From: a virus
Direction: 5' to 3' (one strand)
DNA length: 44,557 nt
IMG/VR virus record: IMGVR_UViG_3300037264_003055
Span: 1 to 44,557 of that record
Part shown: piece after piece, positions 25,329 through 33,851 of the stretch
How positions within the stretch are numbered: position 1 is the first letter of the stretch
Layout of the letters: the number at the start of each line of letters is the position of its first letter
Notes under the pieces: model-generated
What the model was told of the DNA's origin: nothing
Databases searched by the model: none
The model's input: only the letters and a program-made list of their open reading frames with translations
Program-made: the position numbers and the translations under genes

Positions 25329-25870
25329 TACGGGACCCCTTCCATAAAGGTCAGCGAGTCCTCCGCCGTCAGATACCGATACAACAAGAAGGAGCTACCG
25401 GTAAACGGCCTCATGGCGTAGAAAACCAGGTGAACCTTCTTCGGGTTAATTCCCAAGCTGTTGTGGTCATCGGGGCCGTAAGCCACGGTAACAGGGAACT
25501 CGATCCCCCCCGGCATGGAGGAATATCCGGCTTTGTTGGCGTAGGGGAACAACAACTTAAGGGAGTGCCCTTTACCTTCGTGGATAATTAGGGTCCCCAA
25601 CTCCGTCATCTCATTTAACCCAAGGGTGGCCCCTGCCGGTCGCTGGACCGCTCGTTGGATGACGGCTTCGTCCCATCGGGTGAAGTTCCCGATGATGAAG
25701 GCTTCCTCGCCGGCATACAACAGGTCAAGCGGGATCACCGGGCCAGACAAGTCGTTGAAAACCGGAACCCAAGCCGGGCGAACCAAAAACTGAGGAGTTC
25801 GTTCGGTTGTCCCGAGGTAACTCCCGTCCACCATGAAGTGGGCGGGGCCGGTAACAAATGGCTGAGCCAT
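25328..25870 (-). CDS. tail tube-like protein, first paralogue
   Basis: A 180-residue protein starting MAQPFVTGPAHFMVDGSYLG. Shared blocks with the next gene: YAGEEAFIIGNFTRWDEAVI, LLFPYANKAGYSSMPGGIEF and GPDDHNSLGINPKKVHLVFY. The conserved YGPDD...GINPKK segment precedes a C-terminal strand. Start ATG 25870 has AAGGAAC about eight bases upstream. Probably abundant in the virion; one paralogue may build the tube and the other cap or modify it. Confidence 0.55.
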   Translation of the reverse strand: MAQPFVTGPAHFMVDGSYLGTTERTPQFLVRPAWVPVFNDLSGPVIPLDLLYAGEEAFIIGNFTRWDEAVIQRAVQRPAGATLGLNEMTELGTLIIHEGKGHSLKLLFPYANKAGYSSMPGGIEFPVTVAYGPDDHNSLGINPKKVHLVFYAMRPFTGSSFLLYRYLTAEDSLTFMEGVP

Positions 25871-25881
25871 GACATCGTTCC

Positions 25882-26826
25882 TTATTCAAAGCAATACGAC
25901 CCGTCACCACGGCGAGAGAACTTAGCTCGGCTCATATGGGTGACATCAACCGGGCGACCGGGGGCATCCAACCCCGGGGCCGACCCCGGTTTCTGCATAC
26001 TGTCGGCTACCCGATTAGAAGTAGGGGCCTCTTTCTTGACCCGAGACATCGGCAGGCGAACTCTGCCCTGTTGGGCCCCGGGTCCCATTTTTGGACCTTG
26101 ACCGGAGCCCCCTGCCTCCCCAGTCAACCCACGAGGAGCGGCCGCCTTTGCCTTCATCCCTTCGGCAACCGGACCCCGCCCGGTTGGAGAAGGGCGGTTA
26201 GCCAAGGGACCCGTCGGTCGTTGACCCCCCACGGCCCTACCGGCGGCGATCTCTCCCGCCCGCCCCGTCAAACCAGGCGGAGGGGCGGCCAACTTGGCGT
26301 TGGCGGCGGCCGCCTGTTTAAATCCCGCCGGACGAAGTTCAGACCCGCCTCCCGTTGTGACACCAGAATTTTGGTTAGCGGGGGCAGTACCCGCCACCCG
26401 GGCTTCCGCCCGACCAGAGGCCATGCGAGCTATCTCCGTGGCCCCCTTTTCAGGAGTTGACGTTTGGACGGCCGACGGGTTGGAGCTAACAGCAGGAAGC
26501 CCCATCCGTTCTCGGTTGCCGGCGTTGACCGCCCTCTTCTCGGAAGCCGTCCAAGCGGGCGTGGCGTTACCAGATGCGGCCCCCTCGGTCTTACCCGAAG
26601 CAGGGGCGACGGGGTTGCCCCGAATGGCGGCAACGGTGGGGTCGGCATCGGCGGCGGCGTCGGAACGGGCGACGGCGGGGGCGTTGACGGGGGCGGCAAC
26701 AGGGGGTGCCCCAACAGTCTTGACATCCGGGCGACTATTTTCGACGGCGTTCTGATTCGCGTTGATCTTATCGTAGTCAATTTCGCCCGCCCCAAACTTC
26801 AACTTCCGCCCAATCTTGGGTGCCAT
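25882..26826 (-). CDS. Ala/Pro/Gly-rich disordered protein
   Basis: A 314-residue protein with a short ordered-looking N-terminus (MAPKIGRKLKFGAGEIDYDK) and a basic C-terminus (MSRAKFSRRGDGSYCFE); the rest is low complexity, rich in Ala, Pro, Gly and Asn. No enzymatic motif. GGAGGG lies eight bases before ATG 26826. It is the first gene after the regulatory region at 26869-26956. It may be a scaffold, an internal virion protein or a structural linker. Confidence 0.5.
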   Translation of the reverse strand: MAPKIGRKLKFGAGEIDYDKINANQNAVENSRPDVKTVGAPPVAAPVNAPAVARSDAAADADPTVAAIRGNPVAPASGKTEGAASGNATPAWTASEKRAVNAGNRERMGLPAVSSNPSAVQTSTPEKGATEIARMASGRAEARVAGTAPANQNSGVTTGGGSELRPAGFKQAAAANAKLAAPPPGLTGRAGEIAAGRAVGGQRPTGPLANRPSPTGRGPVAEGMKAKAAAPRGLTGEAGGSGQGPKMGPGAQQGRVRLPMSRVKKEAPTSNRVADSMQKPGSAPGLDAPGRPVDVTHMSRAKFSRRGDGSYCFE

Positions 26827-26868
26827 AATGGCAGCCCTCCTGTCATGTTGGCAGCCGGGAAGATATGT

Positions 26869-26956
26869 CTCCCCTTTTGTTGGAAATCTCTTGACAAAGT
26901 AGTTGACATCTTGTATGTATAATACAAGGGAGTTGGTAGTACGAACAAAAGGGGAG
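26869..26956. promoter_or_regulatory. inverted CTCCCCTTTTGTT / AACAAAAGGGGAG pair flanking promoter-like boxes
   Basis: A perfect 13-bp inverted repeat (26869-26881 and 26944-26956) encloses 62 bases. Inside is a second inverted repeat CTTGTAT / ATACAAG (26910-26928) covering a TATAAT on the plus strand. On the minus strand TTGTTC (26943-26948), 18 bases and TATTAT (26919-26924) form a candidate promoter for the genes at 26826 and beyond; its -35 box lies in the repeat arm. Plus-strand TTGACA at 26891 is 21 bases from TATAAT, too far for a standard promoter. Confidence 0.5.
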
Positions 26957-26978
26957 TATGGGATATACCTATACAGAA

Positions 26979-27461
26979 CTAGCTCAAGGGCCCGAAGTAC
27001 CGGCTGGCTTTATCTGTGAGCAACGTGGGGGGGTTGGAAACCTTCTCCAGCTTCATCCCGGCTTGGTAGGCTTCGTCAAACCCCAGGACGTTGACTCCCT
27101 CAGACAGAGCTTGAAGGTCGGCTATCGCTTGTTGGGCCGTTATCGGCAGCGACTGTAGAAGGGTCGGCCGCCGCTCCAGGATCGTCAGGAAGGCGAGCCC
27201 GCATTCGATGTTCTTGGCGTGTTCAAGGGAGGCCCCGGTGAGGGTGTCCAGGACCGCTGGGAGGTATCTCTTCCCCCGAGCTAGGGCGGCCTCCATCTTC
27301 CCACGGGCGGCCAACAACAGCTTGACGACGACTTGGTTTGAGTCCGTGACCCCAACCCGTCGCCCTATGTCGGAAATCAGGTCGCCCAAGGACCGGACGT
27401 CGTATCTGAGTCCAAAGTCGGCGGCATCTGATAGGGAAGTTGTCGCGGAATTAGGGGTCAT
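26979..27461 (-). CDS. head-tail connector, Gp36/DUF1320-like
   Basis: A 160-residue helical protein. DAADFGLRYDVRSLGDLISD (about 12-31), LLLAARGKMEAALARGKRYL and HAKNIECGLAFLTILERRPT match the conserved blocks of the Mu Gp36-like DUF1320 connector family (tyrosine-aspartate start, basic Gly-Arg-Tyr, Cys-Leu-Ala...RRP). It lies after the major capsid gene, the expected place. No clear Shine-Dalgarno precedes ATG 27461. The last residues (SRYFGPLS) reach into the regulatory region. Confidence 0.6.
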   Translation of the reverse strand: MTPNSATTSLSDAADFGLRYDVRSLGDLISDIGRRVGVTDSNQVVVKLLLAARGKMEAALARGKRYLPAVLDTLTGASLEHAKNIECGLAFLTILERRPTLLQSLPITAQQAIADLQALSEGVNVLGFDEAYQAGMKLEKVSNPPTLLTDKASRYFGPLS

Positions 27462-27493
27462 ATAAAATCGGTGGTAGTTGTAAAGAAAGGTGA

Positions 27494-27531
27494 CCCCGGC
27501 CGCCGTAAGGGGGGGAAATCGACGGCCGGGG
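27494..27531 (-). terminator. GC-rich hairpin after the major capsid gene
   Basis: CCCCGGCCGCCG and CGACGGCCGGGG pair at 11 of 12 positions around a 14-base loop. It begins 14 bases after the capsid stop. On the minus strand it is followed by TCACCTTTCTTT rather than a pure T-run, so termination may be partial, setting a high capsid-to-connector ratio. Confidence 0.6.
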
Positions 27532-27544
27532 TGGGGGCGAACGT

Positions 27545-28594
27545 TTAGCTGAAAAGGTTGGTAACCAAGAGGCCCGACACCGGGCTCACGATTTCAACCC
27601 CGAAGTCGTCGGTAACCCGACCTTGATGCCGGCGGTTGTCGGGGTCGTCCTTGGATTCGACCGTCATCTCTTCGTAAGAGAAGACGTGAACGGTCGAGAA
27701 CGACGGCGAACCTTCGACACCCATTAAGCCGCCCGGTCGCCCGAGCAACAGAGCTGAGTTGGAAGGCATCGCGTAAGCGGGGGCCGCCGCCAACCCGCCG
27801 ACGTTCTTCTGGCTGGTGATGTAGACGGTGTCATCTACCACGATGTTGTAACCGTAAAGCTGATCCGGTAGACCCCAGATGCCATTTTGGCCGGCGTCGT
27901 CTCCACGAACCTGAGCCAAGGCATATGGGGATTCCTTGAGGTAGGTATGGACTTCTTGTGTCCGACCAAACTTATCGGCCGTTTCCGGGGAAATGACCAG
28001 AACGAGGTCCTTCGGGCGAACGATACCCAAGGTTCCCTTGTTGATGACGAAGGCCCCGGCGTTGAGACCTTTCTTCAGGACCGGGCTGGTGGCCGTACCG
28101 GTGTCCCAAAAGCCCCCGCCCAGGGTGGTGGCGGTCTTAACTTGAGAGGCCGGCCAGTTGCCGGAAGTCGTGGCCTTGGTGATGGCGACCACTTCACGGG
28201 CCGTCATCGCCTGTTGGGCATGGAAGGCCGCCTCGACGGCGAGAATTCGCCAGGCCGCCTGTTCAACCGCCTTGTAACCAACACGGAAGCTGTAGCTGTA
28301 CCGCTTGGTCAAGAAGGGCTCGAACTCGAAGGATTCCATGTTCCAGACGCCGGTTGGGGCGTCGTTGCCATCGGGCCAAACATAGTTCGCCAGCGTGGTA
28401 TCCAAGATACGGGCGGCGTTTTCCGGGGTAATACGGAGGTAGTAACCCGTGCCCTTGGTGACCTTGGTAAGCGTGGTCCACTTATTGATAGCGAAGTCCT
28501 TCGGGTTGCGGGAGTACCCCACAACGAGTTTGCCGGAGGCTTCAAAACTCGGGATATAGCCGTTACCGGGGTTGCCGGAGAGAAAACCAGGCAT
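27545..28594 (-). CDS. major capsid protein (HK97-type fold expected)
   Basis: A 349-residue protein starting MPGFLSGNPGNGYIPSFEAS. Position after the decoration protein and protease/scaffold, its size, and the pattern FVINKGTLGIVRPKDLVLVI, LPDQLYGYNIVVDDTVYITS and GVEGSPSFSTVHVFSYEEMT (spine-helix/P-loop-like blocks toward the C-terminus) support a capsid call. It is bracketed by hairpins on both sides, consistent with separate high-level expression. AGAGGA lies about ten bases upstream of the ATG. Fold not provable by eye. Confidence 0.75.
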   Translation of the reverse strand: MPGFLSGNPGNGYIPSFEASGKLVVGYSRNPKDFAINKWTTLTKVTKGTGYYLRITPENAARILDTTLANYVWPDGNDAPTGVWNMESFEFEPFLTKRYSYSFRVGYKAVEQAAWRILAVEAAFHAQQAMTAREVVAITKATTSGNWPASQVKTATTLGGGFWDTGTATSPVLKKGLNAGAFVINKGTLGIVRPKDLVLVISPETADKFGRTQEVHTYLKESPYALAQVRGDDAGQNGIWGLPDQLYGYNIVVDDTVYITSQKNVGGLAAAPAYAMPSNSALLLGRPGGLMGVEGSPSFSTVHVFSYEEMTVESKDDPDNRRHQGRVTDDFGVEIVSPVSGLLVTNLFS

Positions 28595-28633
28595 AGTAAA
28601 GCGTCCTCTTTCTGAGTAGGGGGGTGGAAGAAT

Positions 28634-28664
28634 CCGGGATACAAGGCGAGCCCTTGTATCCCGG
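28634..28664. terminator. perfect 13-bp hairpin between decoration and capsid genes
   Basis: CCGGGATACAAGG and CCTTGTATCCCGG are separated by five bases. It lies 15 bases after the decoration-protein stop and 40 bases before the capsid start. There is no long T-run on the minus strand (ATTCTTCC follows), so it may act as a partial terminator or as an mRNA-stabilising 5' element for capsid mRNA. Confidence 0.65.
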
Positions 28665-28678
28665 TATTTCTACAAAAA

Positions 28679-29188
28679 TTACGGGCCAGTCGGACCAGTC
28701 GGGCCAGTCTCACCAGTCGGACCAGTCGGACCAGTCGGACCAGTCGGCCCGGTTCCGCCAGTCGGGCCGGTGGCCCCAAGATTTCGGAAGTCGATCACGA
28801 CAACTCGAATCTTATCTTTATCGATCCCGCCTTGGAGGGCGTAGGCCCCGGCGAAGTAGTCGCCGCCGCCAAGGATTTCGCCCATGCCGGAGTCGTCGGC
28901 CGCCGGGGTCAACTTATCGCCAGGGGCAACGGTTTCGTTGATTTCCAACAGACATTGGGCCCCGAGGCCGAACACCTGAATGGGGTCATACTGTTCGGCG
29001 GCAACGGTCGAAGTTACCCCGGACAACCCCGGTGGAAACTTCTGGCCTTCTTGGGAGATACCGACCGGGTTGGTGTCCGCCGGGCAGGTCTTCACCATGA
29101 GCCCGGTTGTCACCGAGGTATCAAGGCAGACGAATCGGCACGGCTCGATGTCGGCGTTCGCCATGTAGGCAGGATTTTCAAGTCCCAT
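28679..29188 (-). CDS. head decoration protein with collagen-like tail
   Basis: A 169-residue protein. The first 135 residues resemble small decoration/stabilisation proteins ([40 protein letters not shown]; a [15 protein letters not shown] segment as in DUF2190-type proteins). The last 30 residues are Gly-Pro-Thr repeats ending at the stop. It lies directly before the major capsid gene, as decoration proteins do. Collagen-like capsid decorations are known (SPP1 gp12). AGGAG lies nine bases before ATG 29188. Confidence 0.65.
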   Translation of the reverse strand: MGLENPAYMANADIEPCRFVCLDTSVTTGLMVKTCPADTNPVGISQEGQKFPPGLSGVTSTVAAEQYDPIQVFGLGAQCLLEINETVAPGDKLTPAADDSGMGEILGGGDYFAGAYALQGGIDKDKIRVVVIDFRNLGATGPTGGTGPTGPTGPTGPTGETGPTGPTGP

Positions 29189-29202
29189 TACTGGAGGCTC
29201 CT

Positions 29203-29295
29203 ATGTCAGAGTTCTTGATGATTTTTCTAATCATGTTTGTGATCGTTCACGGTATCGTGTGGCGGCTCATTATCAGAGACATCGACGACGATTAG
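29203..29295 (+). CDS. 30-residue membrane micropeptide on the opposite strand
   Basis: Plus-strand frame MSEFLMIFLIMFVIVHGIVW plus RLIIRDIDDD: one transmembrane helix with an acidic tail. GGAGG lies six bases upstream of ATG 29203, part of a near-palindrome that also gives the minus-strand decoration gene its AGGAG. It fills the whole 103-base gap between two minus-strand genes and overlaps the end of the protease gene by four bases. No plus-strand promoter is visible, so expression is uncertain. Confidence 0.4.
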   Translation: MSEFLMIFLIMFVIVHGIVWRLIIRDIDDD

Positions 29296-30587
29296 TACGT
29301 CTTCTCTCCGCCGCCGTCAAGGAAGCGGTCGTAGTCGGCCGGGTTGCCGGAAGCGGTCGCGGCGTCGATGGCCTTGGTGATGTTGGCCCGGCGATCCATT
29401 TCACCCGGACCCATCGTCGGGATGGCCCCGTGGCCGTTGGGGCCGTTCAGCGGAACCCGGGAATATCGCTTCCTAATTCGGTCGATGTGGTTGGCATATC
29501 GGTCATCCGGGAGGGCGGCCACGAATTCGAGTTCCTCTTCCCGGTCGAAGTCGAAGCCTTCGGCTTCAAGTTGAATCAGGTCCGACTCGCGGACGGCTCG
29601 GGCCAGCTTGAGGCGAAGGTTTCGGTTGTCGTCGGTCAAGGTATTCAGCTGCCGTTCAACCCGGCTCAGCTTGATTCGGAGGGAATCATGGGAGGCAGAT
29701 CGATGGGACATCTTCTGAGTCGGAATCGACGTGTTGGTGGCGGAATGCTGCTTCTTCACAGGGTTCTCCAAATCGGGTTCTGAGTCCGGGTCAAGCTCTT
29801 GAGCCCCGCCCGGAGAAAAGGAATCTTCGGGCTCTTCGTCGCCCATTTCAAAGTCGTCCCCTTCCGGGCTAACTTCGTCGTCTACATCTTCGTCGAAGCT
29901 GGAAGGGTCCTCAGCTTCGCCTTCCTCGGGCGGAAGCTCGCCTTCGTCAGCTTGGCCGCCGAACTCTTCACCGCCGCCGCCGGCCTGACCTTGGCCCAAC
30001 ATCTGTTGGAGGGCCGGCATGGCCTGTTCCATAAACTTCCAGACTTCAGACTGTTGAAGCAAGGCGACAACTTCTTGAGCGGTGTCACTCGAATCGTTCA
30101 TTAGGTCTCCCGACATTTCACAAGTAAGGTGGTTCCCTTCTGCGGCCATCTTGACCAGCCCGAGGCGGCGGTCGGGGGTGGTCGCCCCTAAAAGGGAAAT
30201 GGGGTCTACTTCCCACCGATCCAACCAAAGTTCAACAGATCGGCGGGGAAACTTCCGAAGAAGGTGGAGTTTGTCTTTGTAAATCTTCCAGGTACAGTAG
30301 AGGGCCTTCTTCTTGGTGTTGAAGAACTTCTTGACCTGGAACTTTGAGGCGAAGCCGACGACTTCCGGCTGTTCTTTCTCCGGGGAGTCGTCGTCGGTGT
30401 GACCGATGACAAGGGGGATTTCATCCCCGGTTTCGTCAAACAACCGGTTGTGGTTGTCGGCGATCCGTTGTAGGCAGCTAGCGGACAGGTATCCGAGTAC
30501 CTTACCCCGGTCGTCTTTCAACTCGTGTTCGTCGAGGATGGCAACCGGGGACCCCAGGGTTACCATCGGCGGGGCCTTGGTGGGCAT
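29292..30587 (-). CDS. prohead protease/scaffold, Mu I-like
   Basis: A 431-residue protein. The N-terminal 150 residues carry IPLVIGHTDDDSPEKEQPEV, LYCTWKIY and FPRRSVELWLDRWEVDPISL, resembling Mu I-type maturation proteases (a conserved His, then R-R-S-V-E and P..ALLG..P). The middle is strongly acidic (EEFGGQADEGELPPEEGEAE) and the C-terminal half is coiled coil, as for a scaffold fused to its protease. ATG 30587 has AAAAGGGGGAAC upstream. Position before decoration and capsid genes is standard. Confidence 0.72.
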   Translation of the reverse strand: MPTKAPPMVTLGSPVAILDEHELKDDRGKVLGYLSASCLQRIADNHNRLFDETGDEIPLVIGHTDDDSPEKEQPEVVGFASKFQVKKFFNTKKKALYCTWKIYKDKLHLLRKFPRRSVELWLDRWEVDPISLLGATTPDRRLGLVKMAAEGNHLTCEMSGDLMNDSSDTAQEVVALLQQSEVWKFMEQAMPALQQMLGQGQAGGGGEEFGGQADEGELPPEEGEAEDPSSFDEDVDDEVSPEGDDFEMGDEEPEDSFSPGGAQELDPDSEPDLENPVKKQHSATNTSIPTQKMSHRSASHDSLRIKLSRVERQLNTLTDDNRNLRLKLARAVRESDLIQLEAEGFDFDREEELEFVAALPDDRYANHIDRIRKRYSRVPLNGPNGHGAIPTMGPGEMDRRANITKAIDAATASGNPADYDRFLDGGGEKTY

Positions 30588-30589
30588 CT

Positions 30590-33586
30590 TTAGTTCCCCC
30601 TTTTGGCCGCCCTGGCGGCGACGGCAGCAGGGGAAGGTTTGGCGTCGGGGTCCTTTAGGTAGCCCCGAATCTTCGACAGCGCCGACCGCTTTCGTTCCCC
30701 TTGGTTTTCCACCCCGATGCCGTGGGCCGACAGGCGATCTTTGATCTTTTGAATTTCCGACTTGTCGTCAAGTTGGACCATCTGGCTTCGATCTCGGCTC
30801 TTGTCGGTATCAAGCTGAGCCCGGGCCTTTTGGTGGGGTTCGCGGTCTCGGGGGGTCTGCCCCTTTTCGGAGCCAAGGCTTCGGTTTCCCTTAGCCCGGC
30901 CCGATGGGGTCCCTTTGCCTTCGTTCTCTGCCAGAATTCGTTGCCGCTTGATGGCTTCCTCCCGTTCGGCGTTAAATTTGGCGAACCCTTCGGGGTCGTG
31001 GGACATTTGAAGGAAGCGGGCCATCTGAACCGGGCCGGTGTCCATGATTTCCTCAGACTTCGACGACGGGTAGCCGGCGGACCCCGAAGAGTTCACCTTC
31101 GGTCGCCCGGGGAGGGTTTTCGAGGGGATGCCTTTATGCCAATTTTTCGAGGAAAGTTCGGCGGGCTCCATCTTGTCGGCCTGGGGGTCCTGTCCCCTGT
31201 CCTTCTTTACCCGAGATTGGTCGGCTCGGCCTGAACCGGGGGTCCCGTGGATGTTTCCCTGGGTGTACATCGTCCGGACCTTTTCGTGTCGGGTGGTTTC
31301 ATCGAAGTGGCGGTGGCCAACTTCGGGGAGATGGCTGCCAGAAGTTGGGGAAATCTTAACGGCCCCCTTCTTCCCGGTTGTCCCCTTCCCGGTGTTATAA
31401 AGGGCGGTGTGGGACTTCTGAACCGGGGTCACCTGGACCACCTTCGTCTTATTGGGGTCCTCGGTTGAGTTCTCTCGCCGGCCTTCGTGGCCAGCCAGCG
31501 GCAACTTGTCGGCTTCCCGATAGGAGCCGACGTGACGGGCGGCGGCCTCGCGGTTGACGGCCCGTTCTTTGTCACCTTCTCGGATCATCTTCCAGTCTTC
31601 GGGTTTAACCCCGCCGGCGACCCGGCCGCCGATAACTAGGGAGCCCTTGGGCTTTGTACCGGAGGCGGAGAACAAAAGGGGTGACCCCTTTCGCCGAAGC
31701 TGCCTGGGACCTTCTGGCATAGGGGCCTCTTGAGTTGGAATGGGTTGGGTTTTGGCTTTCTCGGTCCTTCGTCGGGCGATAATTCGATCCACGACCTTGT
31801 GGCTGTGGGACGGGATTTTGTTGGCGATGTTTAACACCCCGGGGTGGCCGACAGCTTTATCGGCATCGGGGTCGGCGTAGTAGTCGCCGACTTTCTGAAT
31901 GTTTTCGTGGATTGCCGAATGAGTTCCGCCTTCTTCTGCGGCGGTGTCCAGCCGGGCTTTGATCGAGGGAGATTGATAAAGGGGAACCGACCCCGAGAGG
32001 TTGTACATCTCTTTGCCGTTCATTAGCTGGACGGCTTCCTCTGGGGGGACCTTCCGTGCGATCTTGTCTCGCAGGAACCTCATGGCGAACCATCGGGCAG
32101 CTTGGGCCCCAGCTTGGGTCCAGGTCCCGGCCCCGAATCGGGGGTGACGGGGTTCGGGGTTGTTCTCCTCTTTGTTTAACTCCTCGACGGTTTGCCCGCT
32201 TCGGCCTTCCAGGTGGTGATAGGTGGCCCCCTTGGGTGGGGCGTTCTCGGGCAGCCCGTGGGCTCGGGCCTCGTGGCGGTCAGCCGTGAGGTAGCCCGTG
32301 TGGCCGAGGATGTTCATTAGGAAGGAATGAGCTTTCCACAACCCCGGGGTCTTGGTCAGCTTTTCGGTGGTAAAGGGGTCCGTCCAGGCTTCGGGGTTCG
32401 ACAACACCTTGGTGGCCAGGCTGATATGGGCCCCGGGGTAGACAATCGGGGCCTTGGTCCAACCAGATCGAAGGTGGATGAATTTTTGATCCCCTTCGGC
32501 TTTCATCAGCCTTTGACCCCGGAGTTCCGCCACCGGGTAATCCTGGGGGTAAGTCATCCCAGGGTCCGCTTTGGCGTAAGCCATCAACATGGCCCCGATT
32601 TTCTTGGGGTCCCTTGTCTTGGGCTCGATCTTTTCCCCGTCCAATTCCACCCCCATGCGATGAAGGCGGTCGATGTCTTCGGCAGCTTGGACGTTGGGGA
32701 GGATTCCGTTATTTGGAGAGAACGAGGCCACCAAGCCGGCTTTCCGGTAGAAAGCCATCGGATCGGGGTCGTGGGAAACCGAAGACCGGAGGATGTCCCG
32801 GAGTTCGTCGTACCAATGTCGCCCGTGACGGCCGGCCCAAGTCAGGGCCATCATATCTTTGATCTTGTTGAGACCTTTCGCGGCCTTCTGGATCGCCCGA
32901 CCCCGGCTGTGAGTTACCTGGGCTTCCGGAGTTAGGTGGCGGTCGATCCACTTCTCGTGGTTTTCGACTTCGTTCTCAGGGGCCACGTTGAAGTTGAACG
33001 ATGGGTGGGTTTCCCCCGGTTCCCGGGCCATCGTCTGAGAGGGGGCCTTGCTCCCCTTTTGTTGAAGGGCCGTCGTCATCGCTTCAGCGATCTCAGAGGC
33101 CGCCTTCTTGATTCGATGTCGCCGGCGGTTGCCCCGAGATAGCTTCCGAGCGGTTTCTTTCTCAAAGGGAACCCAAGCCAAGGCATGGGTGGCCCCGTTG
33201 GCTGCCAGGGCATCCAGGCGGTGGTGGCCGTCGTGAACTGTCATCTTGTTGTCGCCGGGTTTGTTGAAGACAGACAACGGCTGGACCCCACGTTCTGGGG
33301 CGACCCCCGAGCCTTGGGCTTTCCGGACCTGTTGGGAATATCGTTGGACTATTTCGGGATTCCGAAAGCGTTGGTTGGAGGGATCGAGGTCAGACAACTG
33401 GAATCGATTTAACTCCATCGGGCCGTCCATCGACGTCAAGTAGGTTTTCCCTTTGACTTGTCGCTTCGAGCCCACCGGTAGCTTGGAGATGAATTCATGG
33501 AGGCCGACGGTTCCGGCATGGAAGCCAACTTCGGCCTCCCTGGCCTCCCGGGTCTCTGGTGTCTCCCTCTTACTCGGGGTAGCCAT
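30590..33586 (-). CDS. very large ParB/Srx-like multidomain protein, candidate virion-delivered protein
   Basis: A 998-residue basic protein. Residues about 50-150 form a ParB/sulfiredoxin-like domain (LDPSNQRFRNPEIVQRYSQQ, then VHDGHHRLDALAANGATHAL with the GHHRL signature). A second block around 260-300 (AGRHGRHWYDELRDIL, KAGLVASFSPNNGILPNVQA) resembles a phage domain of unknown function (DUF7178-like). The last 400 residues are polar, Lys/Arg/Gly-rich and probably disordered. Length, basic charge and the place in the head module suit a polyvalent-type protein packaged with DNA and injected. AGAGGGGA lies upstream of ATG 33586. Confidence 0.55.
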   Translation of the reverse strand: MATPSKRETPETREAREAEVGFHAGTVGLHEFISKLPVGSKRQVKGKTYLTSMDGPMELNRFQLSDLDPSNQRFRNPEIVQRYSQQVRKAQGSGVAPERGVQPLSVFNKPGDNKMTVHDGHHRLDALAANGATHALAWVPFEKETARKLSRGNRRRHRIKKAASEIAEAMTTALQQKGSKAPSQTMAREPGETHPSFNFNVAPENEVENHEKWIDRHLTPEAQVTHSRGRAIQKAAKGLNKIKDMMALTWAGRHGRHWYDELRDILRSSVSHDPDPMAFYRKAGLVASFSPNNGILPNVQAAEDIDRLHRMGVELDGEKIEPKTRDPKKIGAMLMAYAKADPGMTYPQDYPVAELRGQRLMKAEGDQKFIHLRSGWTKAPIVYPGAHISLATKVLSNPEAWTDPFTTEKLTKTPGLWKAHSFLMNILGHTGYLTADRHEARAHGLPENAPPKGATYHHLEGRSGQTVEELNKEENNPEPRHPRFGAGTWTQAGAQAARWFAMRFLRDKIARKVPPEEAVQLMNGKEMYNLSGSVPLYQSPSIKARLDTAAEEGGTHSAIHENIQKVGDYYADPDADKAVGHPGVLNIANKIPSHSHKVVDRIIARRRTEKAKTQPIPTQEAPMPEGPRQLRRKGSPLLFSASGTKPKGSLVIGGRVAGGVKPEDWKMIREGDKERAVNREAAARHVGSYREADKLPLAGHEGRRENSTEDPNKTKVVQVTPVQKSHTALYNTGKGTTGKKGAVKISPTSGSHLPEVGHRHFDETTRHEKVRTMYTQGNIHGTPGSGRADQSRVKKDRGQDPQADKMEPAELSSKNWHKGIPSKTLPGRPKVNSSGSAGYPSSKSEEIMDTGPVQMARFLQMSHDPEGFAKFNAEREEAIKRQRILAENEGKGTPSGRAKGNRSLGSEKGQTPRDREPHQKARAQLDTDKSRDRSQMVQLDDKSEIQKIKDRLSAHGIGVENQGERKRSALSKIRGYLKDPDAKPSPAAVAARAAKRGN

Positions 33587-33837
33587 TACTTCCCCTCTTT
33601 ACCGGGATAAGTCTGACCGATGACGGCGGCGTCGAAAGCGAGCTTGTCTACCTCTGTCCACCGAGTCAGCCCGATCACGGGCTTTAGCTGGAGGTAGTGG
33701 CGGTTTAACACCGTTCGCTTGCCGACGACGACGAAACCGAGTTTGACGTTGATGGTGGAATCGACGTCAACCTTCGACTGCCCCATGCAACCAGACAGCC
33801 CGAAGACGACAGCCAAACAAGGGACAAACTTCAACAT
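33586..33837 (-). CDS. small lipoprotein
   Basis: An 83-residue protein with a lipoprotein signal (MLKFVPCLAVVFGLSGC; lipobox LSGC, lipidated Cys at 17) and a 65-residue mature part with alternating hydrophobic residues (INVKLGFVVVGKRTVL). AAGGA lies seven bases before ATG 33837 and its stop overlaps the next start (TAATG). An outer-membrane lipoprotein could serve superinfection exclusion or spanin-like roles; neither is shown. Confidence 0.6.
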   Translation of the reverse strand: MLKFVPCLAVVFGLSGCMGQSKVDVDSTINVKLGFVVVGKRTVLNRHYLQLKPVIGLTRWTEVDKLAFDAAVIGQTYPGKEGK

Positions 33838-33851
33838 GGTGTTTCCTTAAA

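Noticed and set aside
26958-27158. Plus-strand frame of 66 codons right behind a perfect AACAAAAGGGGAG-TATG
   Set aside because: It is antisense to the connector gene for nearly all its length and the product looks unnatural. The ribosome-site-like motif is better explained as an arm of the inverted repeat.
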